NCBI GenBank assembly: GCA_013368375.1
Contig: JAACJP010000001.1
Span: forward strand, 1,674,001 to 1,738,000
DNA: 64,000 nt
Direction of reading: 5' to 3'
DNA from: Tricholomella constricta
Taxonomy: Eukaryota; Basidiomycota; Agaricomycetes; Agaricales; Lyophyllaceae
Shown here: positions 20,948 to 33,218 of the stretch, piece by piece
How the letters are laid out: the number at the start of each line of letters is the position of its first letter
How positions within the stretch are numbered: position 1 is the stretch's first letter
Program-made: the position numbers and the translations under genes
Notes under the pieces: model-generated
Seen by the model: only the letters and a program-made list of their open reading frames with translations
What the model was told of the DNA's origin: nothing
Database searches by the model: none

Positions 20948-22489
20948 ATGTTGTCCCTCATGCACCTCTCGCACTCTCTCCTACCGCTATTAGCCAAGTG
21001 TGCTCCTGCTCAATCTGGTTCCCAGCTTGGAAGATATGCCAATGCCCAACAAGTCAAATTTGCAGCGATGAATTCTTCAACTTCCTTTGCCAATGCGAGT
21101 GAAAATCGGCCCATTACTATCCCAGCTGCATCAACTCCTTTTCGAGTACGCCCCGCTGTTACTTTTCCGCCAGATCAGCCTCAGAGTTTCTCCGGCATGG
21201 AGCTCCCGAACACACCACTCGTTATGGCATATTACCCGGACTGGGCTGGTACCTCTTGTCCTCCGGAAACCATCGCCTTCGCGCTCTTCGATTGGATCGA
21301 TTTTGCGTTTGCACTGCCCACTCGGAGTTTCGGTATTTCTTGGGACTCTGACGAGACGCCTAAACTACTCACTCGGTTGGTGGCTGCCGCTCATGCCAAA
21401 GGCAAGAAAGTCAAGCTCAGCGTAGGCGGATGGACTGGTAGCAAGTAGGTCATCTCCCAGCCCTTGAAAAGAAAAACGGCTGATCGACGTTCAGATATTT
21501 CTCCAGAGCCGTTGCCACAGAAGAGAGCCGAGATCTATTCGCAAACAACATATTGAATGTTTACAAACAGTTCGAATTGGATGGAATTGATCTCGATTGG
21601 GAATATCCGGGACACGAGGGCGCGGCTGGAAATCAAGTTGACTCGCAGGACTCAAACAACTTTGTCTTATTTCTTCGTCGCCTTCGTGCCGTTCTACCCC
21701 CTGGCGCTCGTATAACTGCGGCTGCTCAAACGGTTCCATTCACAGATCCTTCTGGAGAACCGATGCAGGACGTTTCTCAATTTGCAGAGCTTCTGGACTG
21801 GCTTTTATTGATGAATTATGATGTATGGAGCTGTAAGCGCTTCTATTGTGTTCTAGCTAGTCAAATTATTGAGATAATCTACAGCATCACCAAACCCAGG
21901 ACCTAACGCCCCTCTGTATGATGGTTGCCAGAACTCTACTCAACCCGAAGCGAACGCTGTTGCCGCTTATAATAAATGGACTTCAGCTGGGTTCCCTGCA
22001 TCTCAACTCGTGCTTGGGTTACCTACGTATGGTTATATCTCCTCTTCTGATGCGACTAGTCTTCGTCAACGAAGGAGTCCATCTAGACAGTCACGAAAAG
22101 GTGGATCCAATCAATTTGATCCGGTGGTAAAAGTTGTTGGCGAGGATGGCCAATCCGAGGGACAAGTGCTGTTCCGAGAACTCGTCAGGCAAGGCGCATT
22201 AGTACAAACTCAGCCGACGGATGTCAACAACTCCGCCTACTTTGATGGTGCTGGAGGCTTCGAGAGGCACTGGGACAGCTGTTCAAGCACACCGTATCTG
22301 CGATCCGCTTCAACACATCAAATCGTCGCATATGACGATCCCGAATCGCTGGGAAAGAAGGCAGCGTTTGCTAAAGAAACTGGATTACTCGGAGTGAATC
22401 TTTTCGATACTCATGGCGATACGGACCAATGGGATTTGACTGTTACCGTCAGAAAGGCTTTGGGTGTATATAGCGACCCGGACGCTTGA
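20948..22489 (+). CDS. GH18 family chitinase-like secreted protein, 3 exons
   Basis: Exons 20948-21444, 21495-21832 and 21885-22489 encode 479 aa. It starts MLSLMHLSHSLLPLLAKCAPAQS, a signal-peptide-like N-terminus, so the protein is probably secreted. The TIM barrel runs from about residue 95: PLVMAYYPDW, VKLSVGGWTGSKYFS (strand 3 SxGG), and the catalytic DGIDLDWEYPG with all residues of DxxDxDxE present. Then come LLMNYDVW, LVLGLPTYGYISS and QIVAYDDPESLGKKAAFAKETGLLGVNLFDTHGDT. There is no carbohydrate-binding domain. It could act on fungal cell-wall chitin during remodelling, or be one of the GH18 proteins of agaricomycetes with altered specificity. Confidence 0.88.
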
Positions 22490-23403
22490 ACTGGTTTTCG
22501 AGGGCGACGAAATATGATACCTGTTTATTTTGAAATAGCTAGGACTTGAAGGCAGTAACACCACATTGGATGGTAATCTAAGTTGTTGGAAAACTCAGTG
22601 TCCAATAACGCAAGTATGCCCGCCATTCTGTTGTGCACTGCAAGTTACGTATACCGGATGGTCGTAGGCTCGGGCAGGGCCCTTTTAATGGATTACCTAT
22701 AAATACGGACACAAATAAGACACAAATACCGAGCTTCCGAGGTCTTATGACAGACAACCTAGAGATTCTACAACCCCGGGAGCAGAACTTAAGCTCATTC
22801 TCACAATCGAATGACCTCAGGTCAATTGCAGTTTCATTTTTGCGCACGCTTATCCTCGTCCCAGGTTGATAAAGTCAATGGTGAAATGTCCTGTTCTCCT
22901 GACGATGACTCTCCGCAAATTCTGGTCTGTGATGATGGTACCATGCGCATGAACCCAGGCCAATCAATTCGCTAGATCATGAAGCTCTGTGGGTCATCAG
23001 TGCTGTCTGCCGTGTTTACGAGGGGGATGCTCAGTTGTTACACCTCGTCGCAGGAAGCTCATGCCTTACCATGTGGCCCATGGTTTCGATGCTTACCTAG
23101 ACCACAGGCGACCCGAGGAAAGAAGAAACGTTGCCCGTCATATGATGTTTATAGCCATTCGATGATGTTCTCGTGGGTTCTCGCCACTGTGTCCTTGAAG
23201 CTGCTCTTTCGAATTCGTGGCATCGAAGCGCTGCCCGGTTTTATTTTTGCTTCTTACAGCATGGTCCACCTACAATAATCCCTACGCTCTCATCACCTGC
23301 TTCTTATCTATGATCATTTGACTTGGCAACAGCGAATGTCATGATTTCCCGTTGTTTGATGCAATTTCGTTGAAACAATTCTCCACCTTCGCATGAATGG
23401 GAT
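22490..23403. other. Intergenic region
   Basis: 914 bp between the chitinase-like gene and the glutaminase promoter. I found no frame with family similarity, no tRNA and no clear repeat. Confidence 0.45.
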
Positions 23404-23410
23404 TATAAAT
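23404..23410 (+). promoter_or_regulatory. TATA box of the glutaminase gene
   Basis: TATAAAT lies 46 bp before the ATG at 23450. Its position argues that the upstream in-frame ATG at 23393, which precedes it, is not the start. Confidence 0.55.
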
Positions 23411-23449
23411 ATGGTTCTCTGTGGTGGAGGATCGTTGGAACTATTCAAG

Positions 23450-26400
23450 ATGAAGCTCTTCGATTTTATCACCTATCTGCTCCCCTTGATCCTTGTATCC
23501 TCCGTCCACGCCGTTTCATGGACTGCAACCCCATTTAATCCACCTTCCGTTCCTCTTGCAGTGCGTAGCCCGTATCTCTCTACATGGCTTCCTCAAGGAG
23601 CAGGTATGACAACTTGTCGTATTTTGAACAATGCTAAAGATATTTGTAGGCGCGGCTTTGAATGACGTCTGGCCGACGTTTTGGACAGGCTCTGTATGTT
23701 TCCAGCGAATCTAATTTACAGGTTTGAATTGATCTTTCGATTGTCAGATCCTGGGTTGGGCTGGATTCGTTAAAGTCGATGGGAAAGCGTACAGCTTCTT
23801 GGGCACACCTAATGTTCCCGGAGCGACTTTTTCCAAGGCCACCCAGAAGTCTTCGAAGGTTTGCTAAAGGGCTAATACTGCTTGACATTTCTCAACCATG
23901 CACCCTTAGTTCACAGCCACCAAGAGCATATTTGTCCTCTCAGCGGGACCGGTCGATGTCACTGTTACGTTTTTGAGCCCTGTCGAGGTGCCTCATACAC
24001 TCTGCATCATAGTCCGAGCTTTTCTAATCCAGAGCATGAATATAGCCCAACGATCTCGTCAAACAGTCGACCCCGTTCTCCTACTTAGCAGTTTCGGCGG
24101 CCTCCACAGACGGCAGATCCCACACTGTGCAGATCTACTCCGATATCAGCGCGGAATGGGTCTCAGGCAACAACGCACTAGTAGCCAACTGGACTACGAC
24201 GACTGGCAGCATCCTTACGCATCAAGTGCAACTTCAGAGCCAGTCGGTCCTCTCTGAAATCAATGATCATATTCAACGTTCGTCATACCCGTGTCTCTCG
24301 CCCAGAATATATTCACTCACAGCACGACCTCCAGATGGCTCCGCATTCTACTCCACATCTAACGTGCGAAAACTTTTACTCGTACGCAGATGTTTAAGGG
24401 AATTCCCTAACAATAAATTCAGGCGTTTGGCGCAACGTACCAAACTGGTGGTGACGTTGCCGTCCGTGCTCAATTCATCAACAATGGCCGCCTCCCAAAC
24501 ACCCGCGACACAAACTTCCGCGCCATCCAAGATAATTGGCCTGTCTTTGCGTTCGCTCACGACCTTGGGTCTGTCATTGGAGCGACCACTCCTGTTGTCG
24601 TGTCTGTTGGTCACGTTCGGGACCCAGCTATCAGGTACATTGTCGCTGGAGGAGGCACACAACTTCGAAGCGTCTACTTTTGGAGTAAATATTCGACGCC
24701 TGCTTCCCTTGTGCGTTGAGGTGGCGGCGCTGTGGTTGTACCTTTACTGACTTCGTTGGATTTTCTCTCAAGATTTCCGCGTTTTTGGGAGATTTTAACA
24801 ATGCCCTCGCCACTGCCACTTCGTTCGACACCAAAGTCAATGCCGACGCCTCCAAAATATCGGCCGATTACGCCGGGGTCGTAGAGTTGTCTGTCCGTCA
24901 AGCGCTTGGAGCCATCGAAATCACCATAGTCAAGAACAGCGATGGGACGTGGAACATCAATGACCCGCTCGTCTTCATGAAAGGTAATTCTGAGATGGGT
25001 TCTCTAACGTCGACAACAAGCTCTGATATCGCGATTAGAAATTTCTAGCAACGGGGTAAGTATTAACTTCATACATCGGCTCAAGCTCATTGGAGACTCT
25101 AAGAACATGAACACGGTTGATGTCATCTTCCCCGCCTGGCCCGGTTTCCTCTACACTAATCCCTTGTTGGGCAAATATCTTCTGGAAGTGCTCTATAGGT
25201 ATCAGGCGAGCGGTCTATATCCCAACAAATGGAGCATCCATGATATCGGTGAGCATCAATCTTAAATCATACTTCTATACACCTTATACTTGTATCAGGG
25301 GCAAGTTACCCTAATGCTTTGGGACACAACGATGGCAACGATGAAGCTATGCCGGTCGAAGGTGCGGATAGGCCGTCGTAGCCTTTGTCCGAAGCTCAAA
25401 TCCCACAGAGAGCGGAAATATGTTGATCATGGCGTTGAGTTACGCGCAGAGGACTGGCGACAATTCTCACCTCACGAAATATGTACGCTCAAACTTTATC
25501 CCATTCTCAAACTCCTATTTCTAACGTTCGCCCTTAGAACACGCTTCATGACCAATGGACCCAGTTCCTGATCACTGACTCTCTCATTCCTGCCAACCAG
25601 CTCAGTACCGACGACTTCGCCGGCCATTTGGCGAATCAGACCAACCTCGCTATCAAAGGTATTATTGGCATCAAGGCCATGTCCGAAATAGCCCAGCGCT
25701 TGGGCGACAGCGCGAAAGCTGCGAACTATTCTGTATAGCTGTCTCTTCACATTTATTTTGTCCTCAACTGATTGGGCGGTAGTCGATTGCGGCGGACTAT
25801 GTCACCCGTTGGCAAACTCTTGCCGCCTCCAACAGTGGGAACCATCTGACCTTGGCCGTATGCATCTCTCTAGATTAAACTTTCGGCTTGCTGACATGTT
25901 GGTTACAGTACAATGATAATGCTAGGTAAGGAGCTTCCGAGGACGCATAACGAGTCGACTTTGAGTAACTTTTGCTAGCTGGGGGCTTACCTACAACCTC
26001 TATGCCGAGAAGCTGCTCAAAATCAGCATCTTCCCGGCTTCTATCTACAGCACGCGTGAGCATGCATTCCCTTCTCCTCAGAGGACTCGATCCTAACGGC
26101 TTTCTACCGCGAAAGAAACTGCTTGGTATAAGACAGTCGCACGTAAGTGACCAACGCACTAACCGTCTACGCCCCTTCCTGACTTCTCTTTCTGCAGGAC
26201 CCTTCGGTGTTCCCTTGGACACTCGGTGTGTATTTGACGTTTCGCGTCTCATACAGTATGCCTGACTCGTTTCCCTAGCCACACCTACACCAAGACCGGT
26301 CCGCGGCGTCTTTCCCTGACTTTGCCGCCCATTATTGATTGACCGGTTGCTACAGATTGGGAAATCTATACAGCGGCCATAATGACCGACACCGCGGCAC

Positions 26401-26694
26401 GCGATCTCTTCATTGGCTCTGTCAAGAAGTATGCCGCTGCGGGCACCAGCAACCAGCCCTTTGGCGACTGGTACGAGACTATAGACGGCAGAGCAGAGGG
26501 TTTCCGGGCTCGCCCCGTCGCTGGTGGCCATTTAGGTAAGAGAAATCAGATCTCTGGTTGTGGTGCATCGCTCACCAGACATGCTTTTGCGACGTATTCG
26601 TGTCTGTCGAACAGCCTTCGTGAGTGTATTATCAATGCCCACCTACGTTGAGGGAATTCTAACTGGACTTTCTTTTTATTAGCTGGTACTGTAA
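23450..26694 (+). CDS. GtaA-type glutaminase, secreted, about 22 exons
   Basis: Fungal glutaminase A family enzyme (glutamine to glutamate plus ammonia), related to Aspergillus gtaA. It starts MKLFDFITYLLPLILVSSVHA, a signal peptide. The first exons are 23450-23603, 23650-23693, 23748-23858 and 23910-23987, all keeping frame, and I followed about twenty-one introns to the end. Conserved blocks include PLAVRSPYLSTWLPQG, LNDVWPTFWTGSILGWAG, QDNWPVFAFAHDLG, FPAWPGFLYTNPLLGKYLLEVL, LGHNDGNDEAMPVE, GNMLIMALSYAQRTGD, GIIGIKAMSEIAQRLGD, TAWYKTVA, GVPLDTRHTYTK, DWEIYTAAIM and FGDWYETIDG with ARPVAGGHL. The usual HFALLAL-type C-terminus after GGH is replaced by a short unrelated tail in my model, so the last two exons are uncertain. 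A degraded copy lies in inverted orientation 3 kb upstream. Confidence 0.82.
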
Positions 26695-28615
26695 TCGAGG
26701 TATCTGTAAATATCGAACAAGGTACAACTGTGGACAATGTGGTCAGACCTGATTTCCAATTTCATTTGATCCATCGCCGCCGTGTCCATCTGTCGTCTGT
26801 CAACGTCATTGTATGCTGCGGGATAAAGATTTCCGGATATTCGACACACACGCGCTGCAGGCGTAAATTCACTTACGGACAAGATTGGGTTCTTGCGAAC
26901 ACCATTCACAGCGACGTAAAGCCACGAGAGTGGTTTCCACGAACCGGCATCTTGTTACATAGCATTGACTTGAAGTACAGACGATGACTCGAACGTCGTC
27001 ACAGTTCCCACCCATGAACGTGGTAATGCACGAATCGACGTTCCACGTAAATAATGAGGTGTTAAAGTCCATTGTCTCTTGTGACCCATTGTAGAACCCC
27101 TGAGTTGTTGGCTAGTTGGGACATCGCCTCGGGTCCAGGGATATCGCATACACACATATGCGCTCCTCGCGGCACCTTAATTTCCATCTGGACTGGCACC
27201 GGACGATTTTGCATTCATTCAAGTCATGTTACCGGCAGACTAGCCTTTTTAACTTTTTGTCAAGGCTTTCCCACAGAGCTGATATTGTCGAGCTCAGGCT
27301 CCAGTGTAGGCGTAATTGAATATGAGATTACGAGCGTATTCGGATCACCATGATGCGCACTATCCTCGTATCAGGCAATGATCCATCGCACGAACTGTGT
27401 GTCCAGTTTATTAGACTAAATCCACCCGCGAGGAGTTGTTCCCCCGTTCGAGGCCCCGTGCTCCCCGGGGCTGCAGTGTCTGGAGGCTTGTTTGTCCGCA
27501 GTACCTCTTCTTGAAAGATCCTTCGTCCCAGGTAACGAGAGTAACGCGGCCTGGAACCATCCATAGCTACTGGCATCGACTCGGAACCTCGAGCACTACC
27601 GCCACCGTCTTGACGTTTCAATGGGTTCGTCTCCGCCTCCGCGCAAATTCCAACTGAGAGCCGCTACTCTGCCCTGCCGTCATTGTTCCGTATCGCGGGC
27701 ATGGACGGTGCTATTGCGGCCGGGTATGTCCTTTAAAGCGCTGTGTAACGAGTCCCATAAGTTGGAGCTTGAGTCGGTTGCGACGTGGGGAGGGGATGGC
27801 ACCTTGGGTAATCAATTGAATGTAAACGGCGGCGTCGTATGACCTATGGTGAAACGCTGAAGCATGTCGTAAGCTGACCCTGCTGAATAGACGATAAACG
27901 TCTTCTGGAAAGGACACAGGTACGTACAGATAACTGAATATAGCAGGCTTAAAGGAAAGCTGGCCTTGTAGGTTAGACTGGGATGTAGGTGTCGGGACCG
28001 ACGGTGCACGAGCAGATGCGGCTCCGAGAGAAAGCTAGAAAATGGAAGACGCGGTCGCGGCGGATCGTGGGTTTCTTGTGTGAAAGTAGTATTGTATTTG
28101 AGAATTGATAAATGCAACGGAGGGCGACCTGGTCACACTCGATATTCGGCTATCCGTTCCATTCAACTGAGAGGGCATTTCAGGCAGCCGAGATAACCGC
28201 GAACGATTGCATTGTTGTATGCAATTACAGAAGAGAAGGCACACAAGAGGAAGTTTCTTTACTTGTTGTGAAAAGAAATTCACGTGGGGAAGCAGATTGA
28301 GATTGAGATTGAGCAAGATCTGAAAGGTGTCGCGTTGGTAATTGTTGATTGACACTTGTTGGGCTTCAGGTGAAGAGGGTTGAACAGGTAGGTGAAGTAG
28401 GAGGGCTGGAGGAGGACTAATTAAAGGATCGATCAGGGTGGCGCATCAGCGCGGGTCTTGGGTAGAATGGGAGTCGAGATCTGCAATCGGACAGCAACAG
28501 AGTCACGGTGGTTGCCTGGGTATCAGGAACACACTTACTCGCGTCCGGATATACGACTTCCATTTTCGGACTCTCCCTCGTTGTTTTTTTCACTGTCACT
28601 CTTACAAGGTGCTGC
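26695..28615. other. Long stretch without a recognisable gene
   Basis: About 1.9 kb with many frames of 60-100 codons on both strands but none that joins through splice sites into a known family. Small stretches such as the frame around 27440-27660 look locally protein-like, yet contain stops. It may hold an eroded gene or be plain intergenic DNA. Confidence 0.35.
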
Positions 28616-28622
28616 TATAAAA
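28616..28622 (+). promoter_or_regulatory. TATA box of the 28663 gene
   Basis: TATAAAA lies 47 bp before the ATG at 28663, the usual spacing for a fungal TATA promoter. Confidence 0.55.
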
Positions 28623-28662
28623 CCCTTCACGGCCACACAATGCCTCACTCACTTGTCCGCCC

Positions 28663-29355
28663 ATGTCCATCTTCACCCGCCCCCAGTCTCCTCCTCCGCG
28701 TCAGCCATCCCCCGAGCTCGCCTACACTCCATTGCCCGTCCGCGCCCGGCAGCGCACCACCTCCAGCCAGCACTCTTCCTCCAGCTACGCCCCTGCAACT
28801 CCCCCCGGACTCACCCTCAAACGCCCGTATAGACCCGTTCTCTCCGTCCGCTCATGCGACCATCTGCACCAGAGGGCTCAGGAACACACACTCAGGAACA
28901 CACGCACTCGCTCCACTCTAACCGCCTCCCCCCCTGCCACCCCACGCTCACTGCCATCCCCTTCGCGTTCCCAGTTCAACGAAAGCCCATCTCACCGTCG
29001 AACTCTTTCCAACGCCATTCCTTATCGCTCCCCCCCGCCGAGCCCAACCATCGCAGTGCCGCCACCGCCTGTACCACCCATTCCCGCGTTCGTGCTCAGT
29101 CCGCCTGCTCAAATCAAGTCCGCGCATTGTCCACAACCTGTCGTGATCATGCCTATCCACCTGCCAGATCTCGCCAATCTCTCACCACTCGATGAACCCA
29201 CTCACGCGACTCGGACGCGCAAACACACGACGCCACCATCACCGCATAAACCCTACGTGTCTCCCGATAAGCATCGCTCCATGGGCATGACTTGCCTCAA
29301 GTTTTTCTTCCTGCGCAACTCGAAGCCGCGCGGCCCACAGGCGTCTGAAGCGTGA
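28663..29355 (+). CDS. Pro/Ser-rich hypothetical protein, single exon, 230 aa
   Basis: Uninterrupted frame from MSIFTRPQSPPPRQPSPELAY to SKPRGPQASEA. Composition is dominated by Pro, Ser, Arg and Thr, with several SPxR/TPxR phospho-site-like motifs (PATPRSLPSPSRS, PYRSPPPSPT) and a proline run (VPPPPVPPIPAF). The end has a compact hydrophobic/basic stretch MTCLKFFFLRNSKPRG. No domain is recognised. A well-placed TATA box and a biased, uniform composition over 690 bp support a real gene. It is probably disordered, and no function is proposed. Confidence 0.6.
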   Translation: MSIFTRPQSPPPRQPSPELAYTPLPVRARQRTTSSQHSSSSYAPATPPGLTLKRPYRPVLSVRSCDHLHQRAQEHTLRNTRTRSTLTASPPATPRSLPSPSRSQFNESPSHRRTLSNAIPYRSPPPSPTIAVPPPPVPPIPAFVLSPPAQIKSAHCPQPVVIMPIHLPDLANLSPLDEPTHATRTRKHTTPPSPHKPYVSPDKHRSMGMTCLKFFFLRNSKPRGPQASEA

Positions 29356-30553
29356 GCGCACTTGGACGTGCCCTGCTTGGACTTCTTGCACATATGGCCT
29401 GCTTGTTCCATCACACTCAGAGCCATTCATCTTGACCGGAGCTCCCATCGTTCCGACGCGAGCCTCCCACACTACATACTTTACAACATTCTTTAAATCC
29501 CAGCCTTACGGCCTCCTTCATTTGTACTTGACATCACTTATTATGACAACGATCCATACTTACCATTGTGCAACATTCATCCTCTCATCACTGTTGTTCC
29601 GACGCTGCTCCTTGAGATTTTCAACTCTTCATGTTGCTATTTCTCCGTCGTTGTACAACGTGCCTTCCTTTGGACGGACCTAATTACGATACCTTATCAT
29701 TATTGTATAATTGCTAATTTCACCCCCTTGTTACTGCGAAATCACAAGTGACGCGACGAGTGCAACATATGCGCGTGAAATGGAAGGGAAGAAAAAAAGG
29801 TGTTGAAACATGCGCGAGTCTGTCACTTTAGCACTCGCTGCCGACATCATCGTCATCTATCACTACGGTGGAGCGCGCTGTTAGATCAGGGTTGAACGTG
29901 CTTGGTCGCTGCGGCGCAATTGGATCTCCTGCGTTCTGAAACGGATCTTTGGTTTGACGGGCAACCAACGGCGTTGCGCCTCATGGCCACCGGTCCTCAG
30001 GGTCCACGGTATTTCATCTCGTCCGAAGTGTGAAAAGACGTTGTCTGACCCTGGCACATGACGGAAAGTCGAGTCAAAAGCCAAAGTGTGTGAAGGCGTG
30101 AATCGTGGTCAGTGGCACCTAATAATTTCCGCGCCAGGAGGCCAGGCGCGCGCGCGGGATGACCACGTAAATTGAACACCATACATGACTCGAGGAGCAC
30201 GATGCAGCCTTGGTCGCACTAATTGAAATGAGTTGTCAGTCATTGACTCAACAAGCGTGTAATTGCTGAGTATTTTCGTGGGCAAAAGGTACAGGAAATT
30301 TACAACTATCTCAACGCGACAAGCAGGATATAGGAATACACAACTGTGAGGCAGCGAAGTCAGCTATGGCTACAACTAACATAACAGGAAGGAGGGTCAT
30401 ACCGGATATACTACAACACAAACACGCGAGGGCTTCTGTGGGTTCGATGCGGAAGTTTGCAAGTCTGTCCAGAAGAGCGGGAAAGCGAAAGGGAAAAACA
30501 AAAAAGAAACGATGCGGCAAGCGAGACGACACTAGTCCAACGATGAACAAATT
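29356..30553. other. Intergenic region
   Basis: 1.2 kb between the 3' ends of two converging genes. It is A/T-richer around 29480-29760. I found no supported gene or repeat. Confidence 0.45.
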
Positions 30554-31729
30554 TCACAGTCCCATCCTCTCGCGTAACGTCCGATCTCCGCTGTGCGCAA
30601 AGTCATTAGAAGTCTGTCCGTGGTCGTGCCTCCGCTTCCCCCCACCTCCACCACCGAAATTCCCGTTCCGCCGATGCGACCGGTGGCCTTCGCGCTGCTG
30701 CTCCCTGTCCCGTTCTCGGCCCCCGCCGCGGTCACGGTCACGTTCCCGCTCCTGGAGAGGGGACGGCGGTCGCGTTCGCTGGTCCTCGTCCACTTCCATC
30801 TTCAGATGGTTGGACTTGCCGCGCCCTTCTGCGGAGCGCCGTGGAGGGTACTCGCGAGTGTCGGTGCCACGCGACGAGCTGTGTGCGTGGCCATAGGGTT
30901 TGTGTGGCGGGAGAGCCGCGTTGCCACGCAGCGGGGGAGAGCCTTGGGAATCCGACAGACGGGGTTTCTTGTAGGCTCTGGGGCCTGTAGGCGGGAGTTT
31001 AGTAGGACCGTTGCCGGTGTCGGCGGGGGGCGGCATGGGGTGGTAGCTTATGCGAGGAGATTTGGAGTAGGATTTTGAGCTGTTATTGGCGCTGTTGCTT
31101 GCGCGAGCGGAGGTCAGGAGGGACTCGTATGATTTATCGAGTTCCGTGCTGTCAGGTTTTAATTAAGCGCCGAAGAGACGGCGGAGAGGAGGAATCACGC
31201 ACGATAGGGAGTTTATGACTTGGTGAGAATCTGAACGATACATGAGGATACTATTAATACAAGGTGATGGAAACCAGCAAGTGCGTACCTCGGAGTGCGC
31301 CCTCCAGCCTCGCCACAACCCGTCGTAAACCACGCACCTCTTCCTTGAGCTTGCCCGTTTCCCCCTGCTTCAACAGGTCATAGAGCTCATCGTTCTCTTC
31401 CTGCAGCAATCGTGCCCGCTGGGTGAGCGCAGCGTTCACGGTGTTCGAGCCTGCCGTGGTCGCGCGGGAGGCAGTCGGGGGCGTGTGAAGGTGGGGCAAC
31501 AGCACAGAGACCAAAGCCGGCGGGAGTGTAACGGGATCGCTTGTAGAGGGCCCAGACTGCGATGCCAAGGACAGACGCAGGTGTGTGAGTTCATCCTGGG
31601 TGGTAAAGCAGGCATTAGCTCGGCAAGGGCGGGGAGCAGCAGACGCCTTACGGTGAGCTCGGCAAGCTGGGTGTCGCGGAGGCGCAGGAGGGTCTCGAGC
31701 TCGAGCTCGCGGGACGAGGGCAGTTCCAT
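30554..31729 (-). CDS. Coiled-coil protein, WTAP/Mum2-like, 4 exons
   Basis: The start at 31729 gives MELPSSRELELETLLRLRDT. Exon 1 is 31652-31729 and exon 2 is 31289-31595, followed by a 29-nt exon (DSHQVINSLS) and a long last exon. Residues 1-150 are predicted coiled coil by heptad pattern: ELELETLLRLRDTQLAELT/DELTHLRL, QRARLLQEENDELYDLL, TGKLKEEVRGLRRVVARLEGAL, TELDKSYESLLTSAR. The tail is low-complexity and charged (RERDRDRGGGRERDREQQREGHRSHRR, GGGGGGKRRHDHG), typical of RNA-associated proteins. The coiled-coil pattern resembles the Mum2/WTAP subunit of the mRNA m6A methyltransferase complex; I treat that as a hypothesis. Earlier in-frame sequence lacks an ATG, which supports this start. 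Confidence 0.7.
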
Positions 31730-32354
31730 GGCCGCGACTGTCGAGGCACTCGCAATTTTGGCAATGCGATGTCCAAATGTGTGCACCACAGATTCGAGAT
31801 GCTGCAAAGTCTCCGCTGAGCGGGTGTTGAATTTCTCCACGCTTATAATTTAACACTACAACAACTCTTGAATCCCCTTGCTGTCTAGTTGTAAACCAAA
31901 GGTCGACCTCGTCGGGACACCTGCAGAGTGTTATAAGTATATACTAGCCAGAGCTCTACCGGGGCGCCCAGATTTTAATTGTATTTCTCCACCTATGCTG
32001 CAAACAAGAACAAATATGATCGTCTATAAAGCCAGCGATTTTTTTCATCAAACGTCACTTACATCCACACAAGCACGATCTCTCAATGGTACGTTTTCCG
32101 TTTCCTCTTTTCTTCGTCTGGCTGTGATGTCAACTTTATTCACACTGTAAGAACGATTGTGTTTATAAACACTTTCGTGATGAACTTTTCTACAACGGTA
32201 GCTGAGCCTCCGCTTTTCAACCTTTTCTCCATCCTTTGAGACCTCCAGTAGCTGACCACTCATCATTTATAGGTATTCCCTTTTCCATTCGGGTCTATAA
32301 GTATTTGCATTGTAATGTACACATGAAACTTTATCCAATTTTCTAAAAAAATCA
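31730..32354. other. Intergenic region
   Basis: 625 bp between the WTAP-like start and the 3' end of the STEEP1-like gene. It is A/T-rich, with no recognised gene. Confidence 0.45.
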
Positions 32355-33004
32355 TCATTCTGCTTTTGATAATGTGTCCCCATCGAGTGCGTCCTGTGGA
32401 ATCTGTCCCTGGTGTTGGGTAAGAGCACCTGGTAAAATATAAAAGAAGGGCGCTGATTTGACGGGCGGGGGTGATGATTGATACCCAATAGCCAGTGAAC
32501 AGCGTGGACATTGAAAACGGAATTGCCGCTCATGCCCGCCTTCTCTGTTTTGTGTCCATCTCAGTGACCATGGAGTATTCCGTGGCGACGTACCTTTCCA
32601 CGAGGATCGGGTCGCCTGACACTGCATTCAGCTTAAAGATCCTTGCTTTTCCTGCATCACAATCCTGAGTCCTCATAATTATGGCATTGTCAGTCCTGCG
32701 TCGCGGAAGTGAAGCAAGGCTTTTGTCAATGACAAGCTGTCATAGATTCAGATGCTGCACAAGGACATGTGAATAATGCTTACGATGAACTCGCCACATA
32801 TGCAATCTGAAAAAGGAAAATGAGCAAATCTTCACACACATGGGGAAGATAGGTAGGCGCACAGTAAACACGGAGGGCGGCAGCTGAGGATGCAGTTGGC
32901 TGCGCTTTTGCACGTTTCAGTCTTCAGAACTGGCATTGGTATGTACTGGACGACTCACCGTCAGTGGAGGACGATACCGCCGAGCGTGAAACGACTTTGG
33001 GCAT
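32355..33004 (-). CDS. STEEP1-like (CXorf56/UPF0428) protein, multi-exon
   Basis: Small eukaryotic protein whose human relative STEEP1 promotes exit of STING from the ER; the fungal role is unknown. The start MPKVVSRSAVSSST at 33004 matches the family start MPKVVSRS. Later exons carry ALRVYYCICGEFI then LVIDKSLASLPRRRTDNAIIM, DAGKARIFKLNAVSGDPILVE, and REGGHERQFRFQCPRCSLAIGYQ followed by APFFYILPGAL. These match the family order: YYCLCG, then LPxRxxD, then the RQYxxxCxxCxLPxxYQ cysteine pair, then APxxFIxxGA. All conserved cysteines (CxC and CxxC) are present. The joint between exon 1 and the ALRVYY exon (about 32940-32975) is unresolved; the best frame-keeping choice needs a weak donor. It ends at KAE, much shorter than the human protein. 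Confidence 0.75.
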
Positions 33005-33218
33005 GCTGGAGCAGGCTGAAGAGCACTGCCAGATGACGGATGAAACGATATCAAGCCGCCCCACAAGGCACGCGCTGACGGCACCGCTTCGAGCACCGCA
33101 TCCCCGTTCACGTGATCTCTTTCACGATCTAAATTGTGGGCTTGCCAACTCTGCCCCATCCAATTGTCCTGCTGTTCTTGATCCCCGCGCAGTGCTCCTC
33201 TGCCTTGCATCTCGCGCA

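Noticed and set aside
27328..28355. Minus- and plus-strand frames of 90-106 codons in the empty 26.7-28.6 kb
   Set aside because: No family similarity, no splice-consistent continuation and no start context; left as unexplained sequence.
30430..30455. GTTCGATGC resembling a tRNA B box
   Set aside because: No matching A box at the right distance and no cloverleaf can be folded around it.
30366..31078. Plus-strand frames of 160-176 codons opposite the WTAP-like gene
   Set aside because: Arg/Pro-rich mirror of the RERDRDR-type tail encoded on the minus strand.
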